Below, in pieces: positions 30,190-40,199 of a DNA stretch of 51,495 nt (position 1 is its first letter; each line of letters starts with the position of its first letter). Under the pieces are notes generated by a model that had not been told where the DNA came from, made no database searches, and saw only the letters and a list, made by a program, of their open reading frames with translations. The stretch is from Bremia lactucae (lineage: Eukaryota > Oomycota > Peronosporomycetes > Peronosporales > Peronosporaceae): NCBI RefSeq assembly GCF_004359215.1, contig NC_090612.1:2874730-2926224 (forward strand), written 5' to 3'. A program made the position numbers and the translations under genes.

Positions 30190-30345
30190 AGAGTCGCACA
30201 AGCGTCATTTAGACGCTGTGTTGTAGAGTGATATTGGAGTATGTCTCCACTCTGGACAAGTTAGCTGATATCATGACGAAGCCTATTCCAGCGACGCAGT
30301 TTTGTGTGCTTCGGAGCAAACTTGGTATTCAAGCGTCTCCCTAAT
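30190..30345 (+). pseudogene. Copia-1 RNase H C-terminal fragment
   Basis: Plus-strand residues LADIMTKPIPATQFCVLRSK and LGIQASP (about 30260-30340) match the end of Copia-1c RNase H on minus (32560-32620). It is immediately followed by the LTR, as expected for the 3' end of an element, so this is the end of another, plus-oriented copy. Confidence 0.8.
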
Positions 30346-30597
30346 CGTCGAGTCGAGTGAGAGTGTTAGCTAGGAAGCGACTCGACTACATCAAGATAGT
30401 ACCCATAATTACCATTATATACCGGTAATGACGTCACAGTGTGACGTCATGGGGATGACGTTAGTAGATGACGTCAGTAGTTTCTAGAAGGTTCTATGAG
30501 CTATGATTGGAGAATCAATGATTGGCTTCGAGGTAGCTATAGGTTGCGAACTAAGGACCTTAATATATTCACTTTGCATTTCGCCAAGTAGTGCTCA
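30346..30597 (+). repeat. Copia-1 LTR (plus orientation) with TGACGTCA array
   Basis: Homologous in part to the LTRs at 32322-32503 and 35640-35825 in reverse orientation (CCGGTAATGACGTCA, TTCTAGAAG, GCGAACTAAGGACCTTAATA). The right end is AGTGCTCA at 30597. Perfect TGACGTCA sites lie at 30429-30436, 30442-30449 and 30469-30476, and TGACGTTA at 30456-30463. The left boundary is approximate. Confidence 0.75.
30429..30476. promoter_or_regulatory. Four-site CRE/bZIP-like array in Copia-1 LTR
   Basis: Four copies of TGACGTCA (one changed to TGACGTTA) have start-to-start spacing 13, 14 and 13 bp. The palindrome is the classic CREB/ATF bZIP site. The same spacing occurs in the LTR at 35731-35778. 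Role as an enhancer is inference. Confidence 0.55.
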
Positions 30598-30609
30598 CTT
30601 GACCTTAGC

Positions 30610-32321
30610 ATAAGTCAAACAGTGGGAGCTGTGCGATGGTTGCGCACCTGGCAAATAAACGCGAGTGAGCTTCATGCAAAAGTCGCCTCATCACGCAAAT
30701 AAGCTGCTAGAAGTCATTCAGAGTGACGTGAGCGGTCCTATGCAGTCAGCGACTTTTAGCGGTAAGTGGTACTTCGTCACATTTACAGATGAGTACTCGC
30801 ACTTTACCAGTGTTCTTGTTACGAAGCAAGTCGGAGGTCTCAAACAAGCTCGCCAAGTTTGTTGCGTTCACTGAGACTTAGACCGGCGGAGTTGTCAAAA
30901 CTCTTCGTTGAGACAACGGTGGTGAAAACACTTCGAGCGTATTGGCCAAGTTCTGCAAGCGTCGTGGTATTGAGCAAAAATTCACGCTACCCTACGCTCG
31001 CAACTGAATAGGGGGGGGGGGCGAACGCATGAATCGTACACTCGTGAATTGCGCAAGATGTATGCTTGAGCTCGCTGGACTGCCGAAATCGTATTGGGGC
31101 GAAGCATTCATGACCGCTACCTTCCTTCGCTACCGCTGTCCAACGCGAGGTATTGTATGGAAAAGTCACTATATCAGGTTTGGACCGGGAGGAAACCAGC
31201 GCTGGCAAATCTAAAGGTGTTTGGCTGCCATGCATTTGTAACAGTTCCAAAGGAAAAACGTCGCAAGATTGACTCTCGAACGGTACGCTGTCCATTTCTC
31301 GGCTACTCGAAGCATGAAAAAGCATATCGTTTCGAAGAAAGATTGAGAATGGCCGTGTACTAGTGAGTTTGATGCAAAATTTATGGAAGACATGTTTGAC
31401 AGTGAGAGATGCGTCCGCCAGAATAGCGCGATTGTTGTTCAAGAGGCTGATGAATTGGCCGATGACGACTCTCCACAACTCGAAGAAACTGATCAAGAGA
31501 ATGAAGAATGTGAGCAGAGCGAAGAAATGGAGCCTGGCACCAAGCGGCACGAAAGGACTCAATCGCTCGAAAAAGCAGCTGAAATTCCAACGTCTAAGCG
31601 ACACAGTAGATACCAATCAGTAAAAGAAATGTCTGCTACGGCACACGATTTTGAGGCTGCGTACGTTGTGGATTCAGTGGGAGAAATGCCGACCACGTTC
31701 AAGTCGGCGATGGAATCCAGCGACGCAGCCAAGTGGCAAGAAGTATGCAACTCGGAAATGGAATCGCTTCAAAAGAACAAGACATGGACGCTTGTGCCGC
31801 TACCAAAAGGGCGCAAGCCAATAGGCAATCGGTAAGTGTTTCGCGTCAAAGAAAATCAAGACGGTATAGTGGAGCGACACAAGGCGCGTCTAGTGGCTAA
31901 AGGCTTTGCACAGAAGTTTGGCATTGACTACGAAGAAACGTTTGCGCCTGTGGCCAAGTTTACATCTATTCGGATTCTGCTCAGTTTGGCTGCCAAGTAC
32001 GGACTTACTGTCCATCGGATAGACGTAAAGACAGCGTACCTCAACGGCCAGCTCGACGAGGACATCAACATGGCGCAGCCAGATGGCTTCAATGATGCAA
32101 TCAATCCGGACTATGTGTGCAAACTAGAACGGTCAGTGTACGTGCTGAAGCAGTCGCCTCGCATGTGGAAGAAGCCCCTCGATGATTTTATGCTAGGGCT
32201 CGAGTTCAAGAAATGCGAATCTGGCCACTGCGTCTAAATGAAGCGTGGTAGGCAAGATATGATCTTTGTTGCGCTTTACGTCGATGACTTAATTTTGGCT
32301 AGCAGTAATGAAAAGGTCAAG
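30610..32321 (+). pseudogene. Copia-1b pol fragment (integrase, linker, RT)
   Basis: Starts in the pre-integrase zinc region (QWELCDGC, then KQTRVSFMQKSPHHANKLLE). It continues with the integrase core IQSDVSGPMQSATFSGKWYF (first Asp, about 30725), DNGGENTSS (second Asp, about 30915) and GERMNRTLVNCARCMLELAG (Glu, about 31025). It is disrupted by a run of eleven G at 31011-31021 where ARNQNGVAERMN-type sequence is expected. Then come KVFGCHAFVTVPKEKRRK, a charged linker, and RT: WTLVPLPKGRKPIGNR, a stop, [43 protein letters not shown] and LYVDDLILASS (about 32275). It is cut at 32321 by the next LTR. Gag and protease are absent. Confidence 0.88.
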
Positions 32322-32503
32322 TGAGCACTAGTTGGCAAAATGCAAAGTAAATATATTAAAGGACTTAGTTCGCAAACCTATTGCTTGTTACCTCTAAGCC
32401 AACCATTACTTCTAGCCAATTAGCGCTTCTGAAATATTCTAGAAGCTTCTGACGTCATCAACTGACGTCATTACCGGTATCTGCCGGTACCCGCCTTTGG
32501 CCT
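32322..32503 (-). repeat. 3' LTR of Copia-1c
   Basis: The plus strand begins TGAGCACTAGTTGGC right after RT codons of Copia-1b (KGTCAAG-type junction at 32321). Two TGACGTCA sites (32450-32457, 32463-32470) remain of the four seen in other copies. It reaches the end of the Copia-1c RNase H frame at about 32500. Confidence 0.75.
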
Positions 32504-33395
32504 GCTTGCTGCATGAGACGCCTTTTTCACAGCGTCCTTAAGAACACTCCCACTCGACTCGACAGCTCTTGGGCCTTGTATCCCGAGCTTGCCACGAAGT
32601 ACGCAAAACTGTGTCGCTGGAATTGGCTTGGTCATATCGGCCAGCATGTCGAGAGAAGAAATATATTCGAGAATCACTTGACCGTCTTTAACCTTGTCGT
32701 ATACAAAATAATATCGAATGTCGATGTGCTTGTTTTGCTTGTGATACTCTGGATTCTTTGCCATTGCAATTGAGCCTTGGTTATATTCATAAATCTTGAC
32801 CGCTCTATCCGTGGACATCTCACCGAGCTCGCACAGAAATGTTTTAAGCCATACTGCCTCTTGTGTCGCCTCTGACAGTGCCATGTACTCAGCTTCTGTA
32901 GATGATAGAGTCACCGTATGCTGTTTCTTGATCTTCCAGCTGACACACCCGCCACTCATCATAAAAGCGTAGCCGCTTGTGCTTCTTCGTGACATCGTCT
33001 CTCCGGCCCAGTCCGCATCCGAAAACCCTTGCAGTCCATTATGAGTTGCTGCTTGAAACTCGATGCCACGGCATCGAGTTTCGTGAGTCCTTGTACCTTA
33101 TATATACCTGAAAACCCTTTTGAGTGCTTGCCAGTGTGTTGGGCATGGGTCTGCAACAAATTGGCCAAGTACTCCAACTGCCGCAGCGAGATCCTGGCGT
33201 GTGCCAACCATAATGTATCAGGCAACCGACAGCATTTCGATACGGCACACCGACCATAGTTTCACTGTGCTTGCATCCGCCTTCGCACATGGACTTGGTC
33301 AGCTTGAGTCCTGGACCCTGGGGCGTCCTAACGGCCTTACTGTTGTCCATGTTGAACTTCGCTAAAATATTACATGCAAACTTGGTCTGCCGCAT
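32471..33395 (-). pseudogene. Copia-1c RNase H and connection
   Basis: From 33395: RQTKFACNILAKFNMDNSKA, LKLTKSMCEGGCKHSETMVG, a shift, then MSRRSTSGYAFMMSGGCVSW (32995 on), TLSSTEAEYMALSEATQEAV, YEYNQGSIAMAKNPEYHKQN and the end TKPIPATQFCVLRGKLGIQG. The last 174 codons are open to the stop at 32471, inside the LTR. It is the best preserved Copia segment here. Confidence 0.88.
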
Positions 33396-33399
33396 CGTG

Positions 33400-34070
33400 A
33401 GTGCCCCAATCTCAAAGTCTTGCTCAATTTCAATTTCAGGAAATTACTTGAGCTGGCCCATATCCGTCATCTCAAATATGTGGCTCAGGGCTAACTTAGT
33501 TTCTTGTAGCATCTTGCTGGTACTGCTAGCCAATATAAGTCATCGACGTATCATGCAACAAAAATCAGGTTATGCTAGGACTGGAATTTAAGAAGTGTGA
33601 ATCCGATCACTGCATCTAAATGTAGATGCAGTGATCGGATTCACACTTCTTGAATTCCAGTCCCAGCATAAAGTCGTCAATTGTCTTGTTCCACATGAGA
33701 GGTGATTGCTTCAGACCGTACAGCGACCGTTGTAACTTGCACACGTAACCTGGATTGGCTGTATCACTGAAGCCATCAGGCTGCGTCATGTAAATATCTC
33801 CGTCGAGCTGACCATTAAGAAATGCTGTTATCACATCCATTCGATGGACCGTAAGTCCGTACTTGGCAGCCAGAACTTAGCAAAATCCGGATCGATTAAA
33901 ACTTCGCCACCGACGCAAACGTTTCTTATAGTCGATGCCGAATTTTGTGCGAAACCTTTCGCCACAAGGCGCGCCTTGTATCGCTCAACTTCACCAGCTT
34001 GGTTTTCCTTAACTCGAAATACCCATCGGTTGCCGATTGCCTTACATCCTAACGGCAGGGGCACAAGTGT
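33400..34070 (-). pseudogene. Copia-1c reverse transcriptase
   Basis: From 34064: [34 protein letters not shown], a scrambled 60-bp stretch near 33900, [52 protein letters not shown] and FMLGLEFKKCESDHCI. The fold-back interrupts it before the YVDDL region. The downstream part (ILASSTSKMLQETKLALSH in shifted frames, 33555-33480) still exists. Confidence 0.85.
33571..33670. repeat. Near-perfect fold-back in Copia-1c RT
   Basis: Left arm 33571-33618 and right arm 33623-33670 are inverted copies matching at 46 of 48 positions, with a 4-nt loop AATG. Both arms encode the MLGLEFKKCESDHCI segment of RT, one on each strand. The fold-back replaces the codons just before the catalytic YVDDL box. Confidence 0.93.
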
Positions 34071-34983
34071 CTAAGTCTTGTTCTTTTGTAGCGAGTCCAT
34101 TTCCAAGCTGCACGCTTCCTTCCATTTTTTTAGCTGCGTCATTGGATACCGTCGCCAACTTGAACGTGGTTGGCATTTCTCGCACTGAAAATCCACAACG
34201 TACGCAGCCTCGAAGTCTTGAGCTGTAGCTGACATTTCTTCAAGCGATTGATATTGACTGTGTCGTTTGGGCCTTGGCGCTTCAGTCGCTTTTTCGAGCG
34301 ATTGGGTCCTTTGGTGTCGCTTTCTGCCAGGCTCAAATTCTTCATTCTGCGCAGATTCTTCATTTTCGTGATCGGTTTGGTCGTGTTGTGGGGAGTCCTG
34401 TTCAGTCGCTTCATCATCATCTTGAATAACGACCTCATTATAGCGCCGGTCGCGCTTCCCACTATCAAACGTATTTTCCATAAACTTTGCGTCGCGACTG
34501 ACAAGCACACGACCACTCTCAACTTTTATGCTCTGAGTAGCCAAGAAACCGACAGCGTACCGACCAAGCTTCAAATTTGCTTCGCTTTTCCTTAAGTACT
34601 GTAAGCTATGCATGGCATCCAAAAACCTTCAGATTCGTTTCGCAGCAGAGATACCGTGGTAAAGTGCGAGTACTCATCCGTGAAAGTGAGAAGTACCGCT
34701 TGCCGCTAAAAGTTGTTGACTGCATAGGTCTACACACATCACTGTGAATAACTTCCAACAGTTTCTTTGCATGATGTGGTGACTTTTGCATCAAACTCAC
34801 TCGCGTTTGTTTGCCAATCGCACAACGATCGCACAGCTCCCACTGATTGACCGACGCAAGATCAATGTCAACACCATAGTTCCTTTTGACGATAGTGTCT
34901 AGACCACTATATCTAATGTGTCTAAGTCGAAGATGCCAGAGGTACGAAGTGGTGTCCCCATGGCATCCCGACGAGCTTGTCAC
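34071..34983 (-). pseudogene. Copia-1c pre-integrase, truncated integrase and linker
   Basis: From 34983: TTSYLWHLRLRHIRYSGLDT, WELCDRCAIGKQTRVSLMQK (pre-integrase zinc region), then HSDVCRPMQSTTFSGKRYF (first catalytic Asp). Next is a direct jump to TNLKVFGCHA, so the rest of the DDE core is deleted. After it, the charged linker (DSPQHDQTDHENEESAQNEE) and RTQSLEKATEAPRPKRHSQY lead to RT. The same linker is present in Copia-1b at 31380-31800. Confidence 0.85.
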
Positions 34984-35178
34984 ATTGGCTTCGTCAGTGC
35001 CGACGAGCGTCGTGCATAGCCTAAACAGCCCTTTACCCTCACGGGATCCAAGTTTTCACTGCAATCCTTTTGCTTTAGCAAAGCATCCGTCACTTTCAAA
35101 CGTGACTGGACCCACGTCCTTCGTAAAGCGTCCAACGGAGAAGAGATTGCGCGATAATTTCGGAATATGCCATACTCC

Positions 35179-35620
35179 TCAAAGCACTTCCTTCTTGGTT
35201 CCATGCGGAGTCTTCATATACATCACGATGTTACCAGTCCCGACTGCCTGGACAACACCATCGTCTGCTAAGTGAACGTCCACCGGAGAAATACCCTTGA
35301 AATTCTTCATGAACTGTTTCGAGTACGTCATGTGCTGTGTCGTACCTAAATCGACCAGCCATATGCAACTTGACTTGGTAGTCTTCAAATGTCCACCAAC
35401 CGAAAAAAAGATAATCGTCAGAGTCGTCTTCACTCTGCGCGACGTTTGCACGCTGTAGCCGCTGTCGTTCTGTGTTCTCGCGAATTCGCACGGGGCACTT
35501 AGCGATCCAATGCCCATGCTACCCAAAGTAGTTACAGGTGCTGTTGGCCTTGACCGGTTTTTGGCGTCCCTTACGCCGACCGTTGTCCGTTGTCATAAAC
35601 GCTTGTCCTTGCCCGTGGCG
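35179..35620 (-). pseudogene. Copia-1c gag end and aspartic protease
   Basis: From about 35540: remains of the gag zinc knuckle (NYFGSMGHWIAKCP across frames), ERQRLQRANVAQSEDDSDDY, then protease CIWLVDLGTTQHMTYSKQFM (about 35355) and VDVHLADDGVVQAVGTGNIV. The catalytic triad expected as Asp-Ser-Gly reads Asp-Leu-Gly here (codon TTA at 35347-35349, one step from TCA). Frames shift around the knuckle. Confidence 0.8.
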
Positions 35621-35639
35621 GCTCCATCGAAGCCGCCAC

Positions 35640-35825
35640 CTTGTTCCTTCGCAAACCTATTGCTTCTTACCCTTAAGCCAACCATTACACTTGTAGCCAA
35701 TCATCGCTTCTGGAATCTTCTAGAAGCTTTTGACGTCATCAACTGACGTCATCTCAATGACTTCACCGCATGACGTCATTCCCGGTATCTACCGGTATAC
35801 ACCGGTACCCGCCTTTGGCCCGTCA
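35640..35825 (-). repeat. 5' LTR of Copia-1c with four-site array
   Basis: On minus it starts TGACGGGCCAAAGGCGGG at 35825. It holds TGACGTCA at 35731-35738, 35744-35751 and 35771-35778 and a changed site TGACTTCA at 35758-35765: the same 13-14-13 spacing as the array at 30429-30476. The inner end joins gag sequence directly, showing the leader and early gag are lost. Confidence 0.78.
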
Positions 35826-37149
35826 AACGTTTCATTCCATACGCGCGACGCTTGTTTGAGTCCGTACATAGCCTTGACCAGTTCCAAACAATTAAAATTG
35901 TCATCAAACTGTACTCCTTCAGAGATCTCGCAATAAACTTGTTCTTTTATGATTCCATACAGAAATGGAGTGTCACATACTTGACAACCGGCGAAAAGGT
36001 TTCGGTGTAATCAATGCCGTACTTTTGTTTGAAGCCATTCGCGACGTGGCGAGCCTTGTATTTGTCGATAGATCCATCCGCTCTGCGGTTGATCTTAAAC
36101 ACCCATTTGGTACCAATGGCACGTTGAGCGTGTGGCAGCTCGGCAGCACAAAATACCACGCAGAGCATGATTTCGAGCTCCATACGAATTGCCTCGCGCC
36201 AATGAACTTGCTGCGGTCCATTCATTGCCTCTTAGAAAGACTTAGGCTCTGATAAGTCGATCGATCTTTCAACGGCATTAGCACTTGCACGCCAAAACAG
36301 AGGAGAAGCAGCTTCGTCATCTTGGTCATCATTCTTTTCTGCATCGTCTTCCATACGCGATTCAATGGGCGCGCTTGCTTCTTCAAGACCATTTTGTTGT
36401 CGAGCAGCAGGTAATTTCCTGGGTAGGTTTCTCTTTTCACTTTAGCGACCTTTTCGCTTTCCTGTCTGCTTGTACTCCATTTTTGGGGAAGCAATTTCGA
36501 GATCTTCAAATTCCGAATCATCGACATCTTCGTCCAAGCTTATCGGCAGAAACTCGAGAACAGACTCATCGAAGTTAACATCGCGACTAATAATAACTTG
36601 CCCTGCATCGACGAAAAGACTCGATAAGCTTAAGATGTTTCTTCGTAACCGAGAAAAATTCCGACGCGAGCCTTAGGGTCCCATTTAAGTCGTTTTTCCT
36701 TTGGAGTTAGAATGTACGTCCGGCAGCCAAATACACGCATGTGTTTTACACTGGGCTTCGACTCTTAGACAATCTCATAAAGAGTCTTATGCTCAAACTT
36801 TGGGTGACGGCAGTCAATTCTTGACGTATATGGCTGTCATTGCTGCCTCAGCCCAGAAACACTTGTCGAGCTTGGCGTGATGCAGCAAACTGCGTCCAAT
36901 TGTAACAGTTGTCCGAATAGCACGCTCTGCCGTCCCATTAGTCTGTTGGGCGTACGGAACTGTAATTTGATGCTCAATTCCTTCATCTTCGTAGAAAGTC
37001 TTGATCGAGCTTGTCGCGAACTCACGAGCTCCATCGTGCACCCACCTGTTCTGGCTAGAATTAGAGTCGCTCAACCAAGCGATCTCTATAGCAAAACAGG
37101 AGGGCTTTAGCCTGAAACAGGCTTCGTCACTCGGGGTCATATCGTCCAC
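35826..37149 (-). pseudogene. Copia-2 pol fragment (integrase end, linker, RT start)
   Basis: A different Copia family. From 37149: integrase HDGAREFATSSIKTFYEDEG, VPYAQQTNGTAERAIRTTVT (catalytic Glu region, about 36925) and CFWAEAAMTAIYVKN. A degraded stretch (36220-36800) follows. RT then has VHWREAIRMELEIM, IGTKWVFKINRRADGSIDKY, HVANGFKQKYGIDYTETFSP (about 36000) and ending YGLKQASRVWNETFD at 35826, where the Copia-1c LTR begins. It probably represents the DNA into which Copia-1c inserted; the other half of the RT was not found. Confidence 0.85.
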
Positions 37150-37559
37150 CGAGACGACACGAAACCATAGGTCTAGAACTGATGGATGTCTCGTATACAG
37201 AGAGCGAGAAACCTTGCTCTTCGAGTTACTAACGGTTACAAAATTAAATCGTTGTCAAAAGATAGGCCACTAACTACCCTATAAGTGTAGTGCCCCACGG
37301 CCAGTGCCTAAAATCACTGAGCAAAAGAACCGACCTCTCGCTAGGAACAGCGGAAGACGCATATCTGACGCTGTTGCGAAATCGCATCGGCGAGGCGGCT
37401 CGTCCATAAACGGTCGGGGTCAGTAGGTGCGGAGCGCCCTACTGTTCCAGCAACGTCAAAAGAATTTGCAGGCCTTTTGACGAAAGTTGCTCCGTACACA
37501 CATAAATTGTGTGAAACTGCCACACGGGATGAGGTTAACCTCATCACCCTGAAAATAAA

Positions 37560-37900
37560 AATGTAAAATAAATGCCACTTAAGTCCCTAGCCGATTGTGG
37601 GTCGTCGAATAATTTTATTAGACGCCAATCGCGAGAAGATCGTAGACTCAAACTTATTGAGCGCAATACCCCTTTAACGAGGATGACAGTGCGCCTAGCA
37701 ACAGGCGTATCTGTAACGGTAAAGAAACGTGTGGTTGGTATACAAAACACATGAAGGGCTAAACAGTACGATGATGATTATATCGTACCAGATTTGGATG
37801 ACAAATTTGATGTCATCCTTAAATTACCATGGCTCAGAAAGTACAGGCCATGTTTAAATTGGCAGCATCAAGCCGTGACGATGCCTGTCTCTTGTTCCTG
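37560..37900 (+). pseudogene. Gypsy-1d aspartic protease
   Basis: LADCGSSNNFIRRQSREDRR (37578 on) carries the active site as Asp-Cys-Gly where Asp-Ser/Cys-Gly is seen in related elements. It is followed by NTPLTRMTVRLATGVSVTVK, and after a stop the end motif YDDDYIVPDLDDKFDVIL and LPWLRKYRPCLNWQ. The fold is a retropepsin that would cut the polyprotein. Confidence 0.78.
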
Positions 37901-38084
37901 AGATGGCCAAATGATGAACATCTTGGAGCGTCCACAAGCTTGTGAATGTCCTACGAGTGAGTGCGGTGGCCTCACCTGTGGTTCAGGCGTTTACCTGACT
38001 CCACACGACCTCAGTGTAAATACCCAACTCACTGTGGAGTTAGATCCTGACGGATGTGCACAAGCACATGCAGCGTTGAAGGTC

Positions 38085-38190
38085 CTCCATTGTGATGTGG
38101 TCATAGTTACCGACGGCTACAGGCGGCGTCGAAGGTCCACAATTGTGACGCGGATATAGTTACCGACGGCTGTGCACAGCACAGGCAGCG
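38085..38190 (+). repeat. Imperfect tandem repeat in Gypsy-1d spacer
   Basis: Two units of about 55 bp (AAGGTCCTCCATTGTGATG ... GTTACCGACGGCTAC and AAGGTCCACAATTGTGACG ... GTTACCGACGGCTGT) lie side by side. They resemble the duplications in the equivalent spacer of Gypsy-2a. Confidence 0.7.
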
Positions 38191-38506
38191 TCAAAGTTCG
38201 ATCACTCAAATAAGTTGAGTTGTACAAAACAAGGATATTTGCTTGAAAAGCAACATCCAAGAAAGTTTAAAACGCCTTCCTATAAGAGGCAGTGCAAAAG
38301 TCCTAGGTCGACTGGGGAGTCGATCGTTGAGGATCTCGCTGTGGTAACCAACCACAGCTAGAGGCAGTTGAGGAGGATACTCCCCAAATAAATTCTTGTC
38401 CCCGAAACCTGTGGTCAAAGGTTCACAGGTACCTTTGGAAATAAATTCCAGAGAGGAAACTGAGACAATAAGTGTCTTAATAAACAATGATTCAAGTGTA
38501 GACGCT

Positions 38507-38800
38507 TAAACACTTGATCTAATAGCAGTTCTAAAGTCAATTTCGGAGATAACTCAGTTGTCAACGAAAAAATTGAAACGGTTCTTGCGTAATCTGCGTA
38601 GTGAAAAAGTCAAGCAGATCTGCGTACTTGTCACAGTTGATAACTACGTGGCCGACATTCGGTCGGCGATAGTATTTACTGAGAACGAACTGTTTCTTAG
38701 CAGCTCATCGATGGACGAAAGTAACCTCGATGAGAAGACTCGGAGGAACGTTTATCTACCAATCTTATGAGTATTTGAAGACAAAATCCGTTGTATAAGG
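38507..38800 (+). pseudogene. Gypsy-1d pre-RT spacer
   Basis: KKLKRFLRNLRSEKVKQICV and SSSSMDESNLDEKTRR mark the spacer found before RT in this family (compare 19120-19290 and 50720-50850). It has no catalytic motif, and the frame breaks just after. Confidence 0.75.
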
Positions 38801-39049
38801 GTCTGATCGAATTAAAGGAGTGCGAGTTATGTGTGTTGCATAAGGATAAGGGTACTCGACACGAATTCGACCTTATTTTGAGTTCGAAATCCTGTGTCAT
38901 GAAGCAGTGATCATTGCCTCGTGAACAAAAATTAGCAATCGACAATGTTCTTGCCGACCGCATAGCAGCGGCTCATCCGAGGGAGTCAACCTGCCCACAA
39001 TAGCTCTACGACCTTATGTGTACGTAATGTAACAGGAGGATGACGGATT

Positions 39050-40130
39050 GTGAATGCATTTAATAAATTGAACGCTGCAACGGTACCGGCTCAAACGCCG
39101 ATACCACGAAAAGACGTAATCATTGATGGTATGTCGAAGAGTACTATCGTTTCGCCAATGGATCTGATGGATGGATTCTATCCGATCCTTATGCGTGAAC
39201 AATATATCCCGTTCATAGCAGTAAGCACCCCAAGCGGAATGGCTACTTATGCCACAGGGGCTTTGTAATTCCCCTGCGACATTGAACAGATGTGTAACCG
39301 ATCTGTTGAGATCGGTGCGGGATTTCGCAAAAAGTTATTTGTACGATGCATTCGTCCATAGCCGGGCCATGGACGGATAGACGGACGTGCAAGCTCATAA
39401 AACTCACGTTCGTCAGGTTCTTACATTTATGCGCACGCACGAGTTGTATGCAAATCTCAAGAAGTGAATATTCGCTGCAAGCGAAATACCACTTCTTGGG
39501 TGCAATGTGGAAAAACATGGTACACGCCCGGATCCGGAAAAGATTAAGGCGATCACCGATTGGCCTGAGCCAGTCGATGAAAAGGGACTTCAAAAGTTCC
39601 TCGGCTTAGCGTTGTACCTGCACAAGTACTCAAGCAATTACGCCGAAACGACAGTACATCTTTCTTGAAGGAAAAAATAGTGGTCACGGAACGTTGATCG
39701 CCAGACTTCCTTTAAGGGTATTAAGCAAAGAGTGATGCAATTGCCAATCCTGGCGATTGCGGACCAAGACCGACCATTTCATGTGGTCTGTGACGCCAGT
39801 GATTTTGCAATCGGCTGTGTGTTAATGCAATATGACACAGACGGCGCAGAGCGCGTCGTTCGCGTCAGCTTCAACCAGCTGAACGCAACTAACCAGTGCA
39901 TGACAAAGAATTCCTTGCCATGTTATACGCACTAGCTAGGTTTAGGGTCTATCGCTTGGGAGGTAGACCGCTCATTGCGTATACGGACCATGCGTCTTTA
40001 CGCTCGGCCGTAAACGGTCCAAACCGCTCTCAAAGAATGGCGAGAGGGTTGTCTTTCTTCACGGACTATAACTTCCCCGTGAAAATAAACAGGATGACTT
40101 AACGTCGTCGCTGATGCTCTTTCGCGCCAA
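39050..40130 (+). pseudogene. Gypsy-1d reverse transcriptase and RNase H
   Basis: RT: NAFNKLNAATVPAQTPIPRK (39053 on), SPMDLMDGFYPILMREQYIP, a shift, and RSVRDFAKSYLYDAFVHSR (about 39340). There the YFDD box has become YLYD, losing a catalytic Asp. Then ELYANLKK, PDPEKIKAITDWPEPVDEKG and FLGLALYLHKYSSNYAET. RNase H: LPILAIADQDRPFHVVCDAS, DFAIGCVLMQYDTDGAERVV (39735-39850) and, in another frame, YTDHASLRSAVNGPNRSQRM (about 39985). Numerous shifts. Confidence 0.88.
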
Positions 40131-40199
40131 CCCGACTTTGAGCCGGGGTGCGCAAGCGGACAGTGAGCATACGGCCACTGTTGCAACAATAAGTGTTTC

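Larger units (their letters stand above)
32322..35825 (-). mobile_element. Copia-1c, internally deleted LTR retrotransposon
   Basis: Both LTRs are present in minus orientation. Between them are a protease with the end of gag, a short pre-integrase and integrase start, linker, RT and RNase H, in Copia order (PR-IN-RT-RH). Almost all gag and the integrase core are deleted: integrase jumps from about 34680 to the KVFGCHA region. The flanking 5-mers (TCAAG left, AACGT right) do not match, so no target duplication is seen. Confidence 0.85.

Noticed and set aside
32322..35825. Target site duplication for Copia-1c
   Set aside because: TCAAG on the left and AACGT on the right do not match, so no duplication is claimed. 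One end may have been rearranged.
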